A stretch of 6,156 nucleotides of DNA from an uncultured Candidatus Melainabacteria bacterium (GTDB lineage: Bacteria; Cyanobacteriota; Vampirovibrionia; Gastranaerophilales; Gastranaerophilaceae): assembly GCA_934675225.1 (NCBI GenBank), contig CAKUQA010000087.1, positions 1 to 6,156 on the forward strand. Reading direction: 5' to 3'. The notes below the pieces were generated by a model. That model did not search any database. It saw only the letters and a list, made by a program, of their open reading frames with translations, and was not told where the DNA came from. Of this stretch, positions 5,862 through 6,156 are shown in pieces. The translations under genes and the position numbers were made by a program. Position 1 is the stretch's first letter. Every line of letters begins with the position of its first letter.

Positions 5862-5868
5862 CCTCCTT
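5862..5868 (-). promoter_or_regulatory. Ribosome binding site overlapping the fibre stop codon
   Basis: AAGGAGG (5868-5862) precedes the ATG at 5857 by 4 nt and shares bases with the TAA stop of the tail-fibre gene (5869-5867). The overlap fits tight translational coupling of fibre and assembly protein. Confidence 0.85.
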
Positions 5869-6156
5869 AATAACCAACTGCAATCCAGTTCAAAAAATAA
5901 TAATCACCACAAGTCAAATAACTAAACCCCGTAAGCAATTGCAAAACCGTTCCTGAATCAGAACGATTGAGGTTTCCGTTATAGCCTTGTTTAGAATACA
6001 CAGGACAAGCTATTTCATTAAATGCAATAGGGTATGTAACCTCAGAACTTGAACCAAAACCCCATTGAATAATCAAACCATTTGGCAACTTCATATACCC
6101 AGGGTTCGTTTTAGGAAAAATTCCGTTATTAGAATACCAATCGCCCCAAGTTTCAT
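5867..6156 (-). CDS. Phage tail-fibre protein, C-terminal receptor-binding tip (partial, 5' end outside the window)
   Basis: The reading frame is open to the window edge, with 20 further residues before the Met at 6094, so that Met is internal and the true start lies beyond 6156. The visible 95 residues contain GYMKLPNGLIIQWG, then YPIAFNE and a C-terminal FLNWIAVGY. This is the pattern of the gp53-like C-terminal tip domain of many tail fibres: LPxGLIIQWG at its start, TxPIAF in the middle, YWIAIGY at the end. It would sit at the distal end of a fibre or tailocin and contact the host surface. The upstream shaft and attachment domains are not visible. Cys residues at CPVYSK and TCGDYY are ordinary for this domain. 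The assembly gene begins 9 nt downstream. Confidence 0.85.
   Translation of the reverse strand, partial: ETWGDWYSNNGIFPKTNPGYMKLPNGLIIQWGFGSSSEVTYPIAFNEIACPVYSKQGYNGNLNRSDSGTVLQLLTGFSYLTCGDYYFLNWIAVGY

Noticed and set aside
1..6156. CRISPR array, tRNA, rRNA, integrase, transposase or att site
   Set aside because: No regularly spaced repeats, no cloverleaf, no rRNA-like stretch and no recombinase gene were seen on either strand.

Overview
The window is compact bacterial DNA, roughly one third GC by eye, and every gene I can support lies on the minus strand. It therefore reads from high to low coordinates: tail-fibre C-terminus (5' end outside the window), tail-fibre assembly protein, tyrS, cysE, a 66-aa unknown protein, a zinc-dependent dehydrogenase, an LptF/LptG-type permease, a coiled-coil unknown protein, and a tiny hydrophobic peptide gene at the low-coordinate end. 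The permease indicates a Gram-negative (diderm) cell. The AT-rich base use, strong AAGGAGG-type ribosome binding sites, a permease that recalls cyanobacterial LptF/LptG proteins, and a dehydrogenase of a type I associate with cyanobacteria suggest a non-photosynthetic cyanobacterial relative such as Gastranaerophilales/Vampirovibrionia. That assignment is inference from remembered family sequences, not a search result.

Positions 6156-5411 hold the end of a phage-type receptor-binding cassette: a fibre tip domain whose stop codon overlaps the ribosome binding site of the assembly gene, then a clear intrinsic terminator. A promoter (TTGATA / extended TGaTATAAT) follows at once, with its -35 inside the terminator U-tract, and drives tyrosyl-tRNA synthetase.

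Positions 5348-3375 hold tyrS and cysE (serine O-acetyltransferase, first committed step of cysteine synthesis). They are separated by a 90-bp palindromic element built on a GTGAAAA heptamer. It starts at the tyrS stop and ends 7 nt before the cysE Shine-Dalgarno.

Positions 3274-252 hold the 66-aa protein, dehydrogenase, permease and coiled-coil protein. Gaps are 27-72 nt with no terminator recognised between them, so the last three could share a transcript.

Positions 233-1 hold what I consider the best lead: a self-contained unit with its own sigma70-like promoter, a 67-nt leader, a possible 8-codon upstream ORF, a near-perfect Shine-Dalgarno, a 21-codon hydrophobic peptide whose coding sequence is itself a 14-bp hairpin, and a large hairpin starting 4 nt after the stop. 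The architecture resembles small membrane-peptide or type I toxin genes, but no antisense RNA or function can be shown from this sequence.
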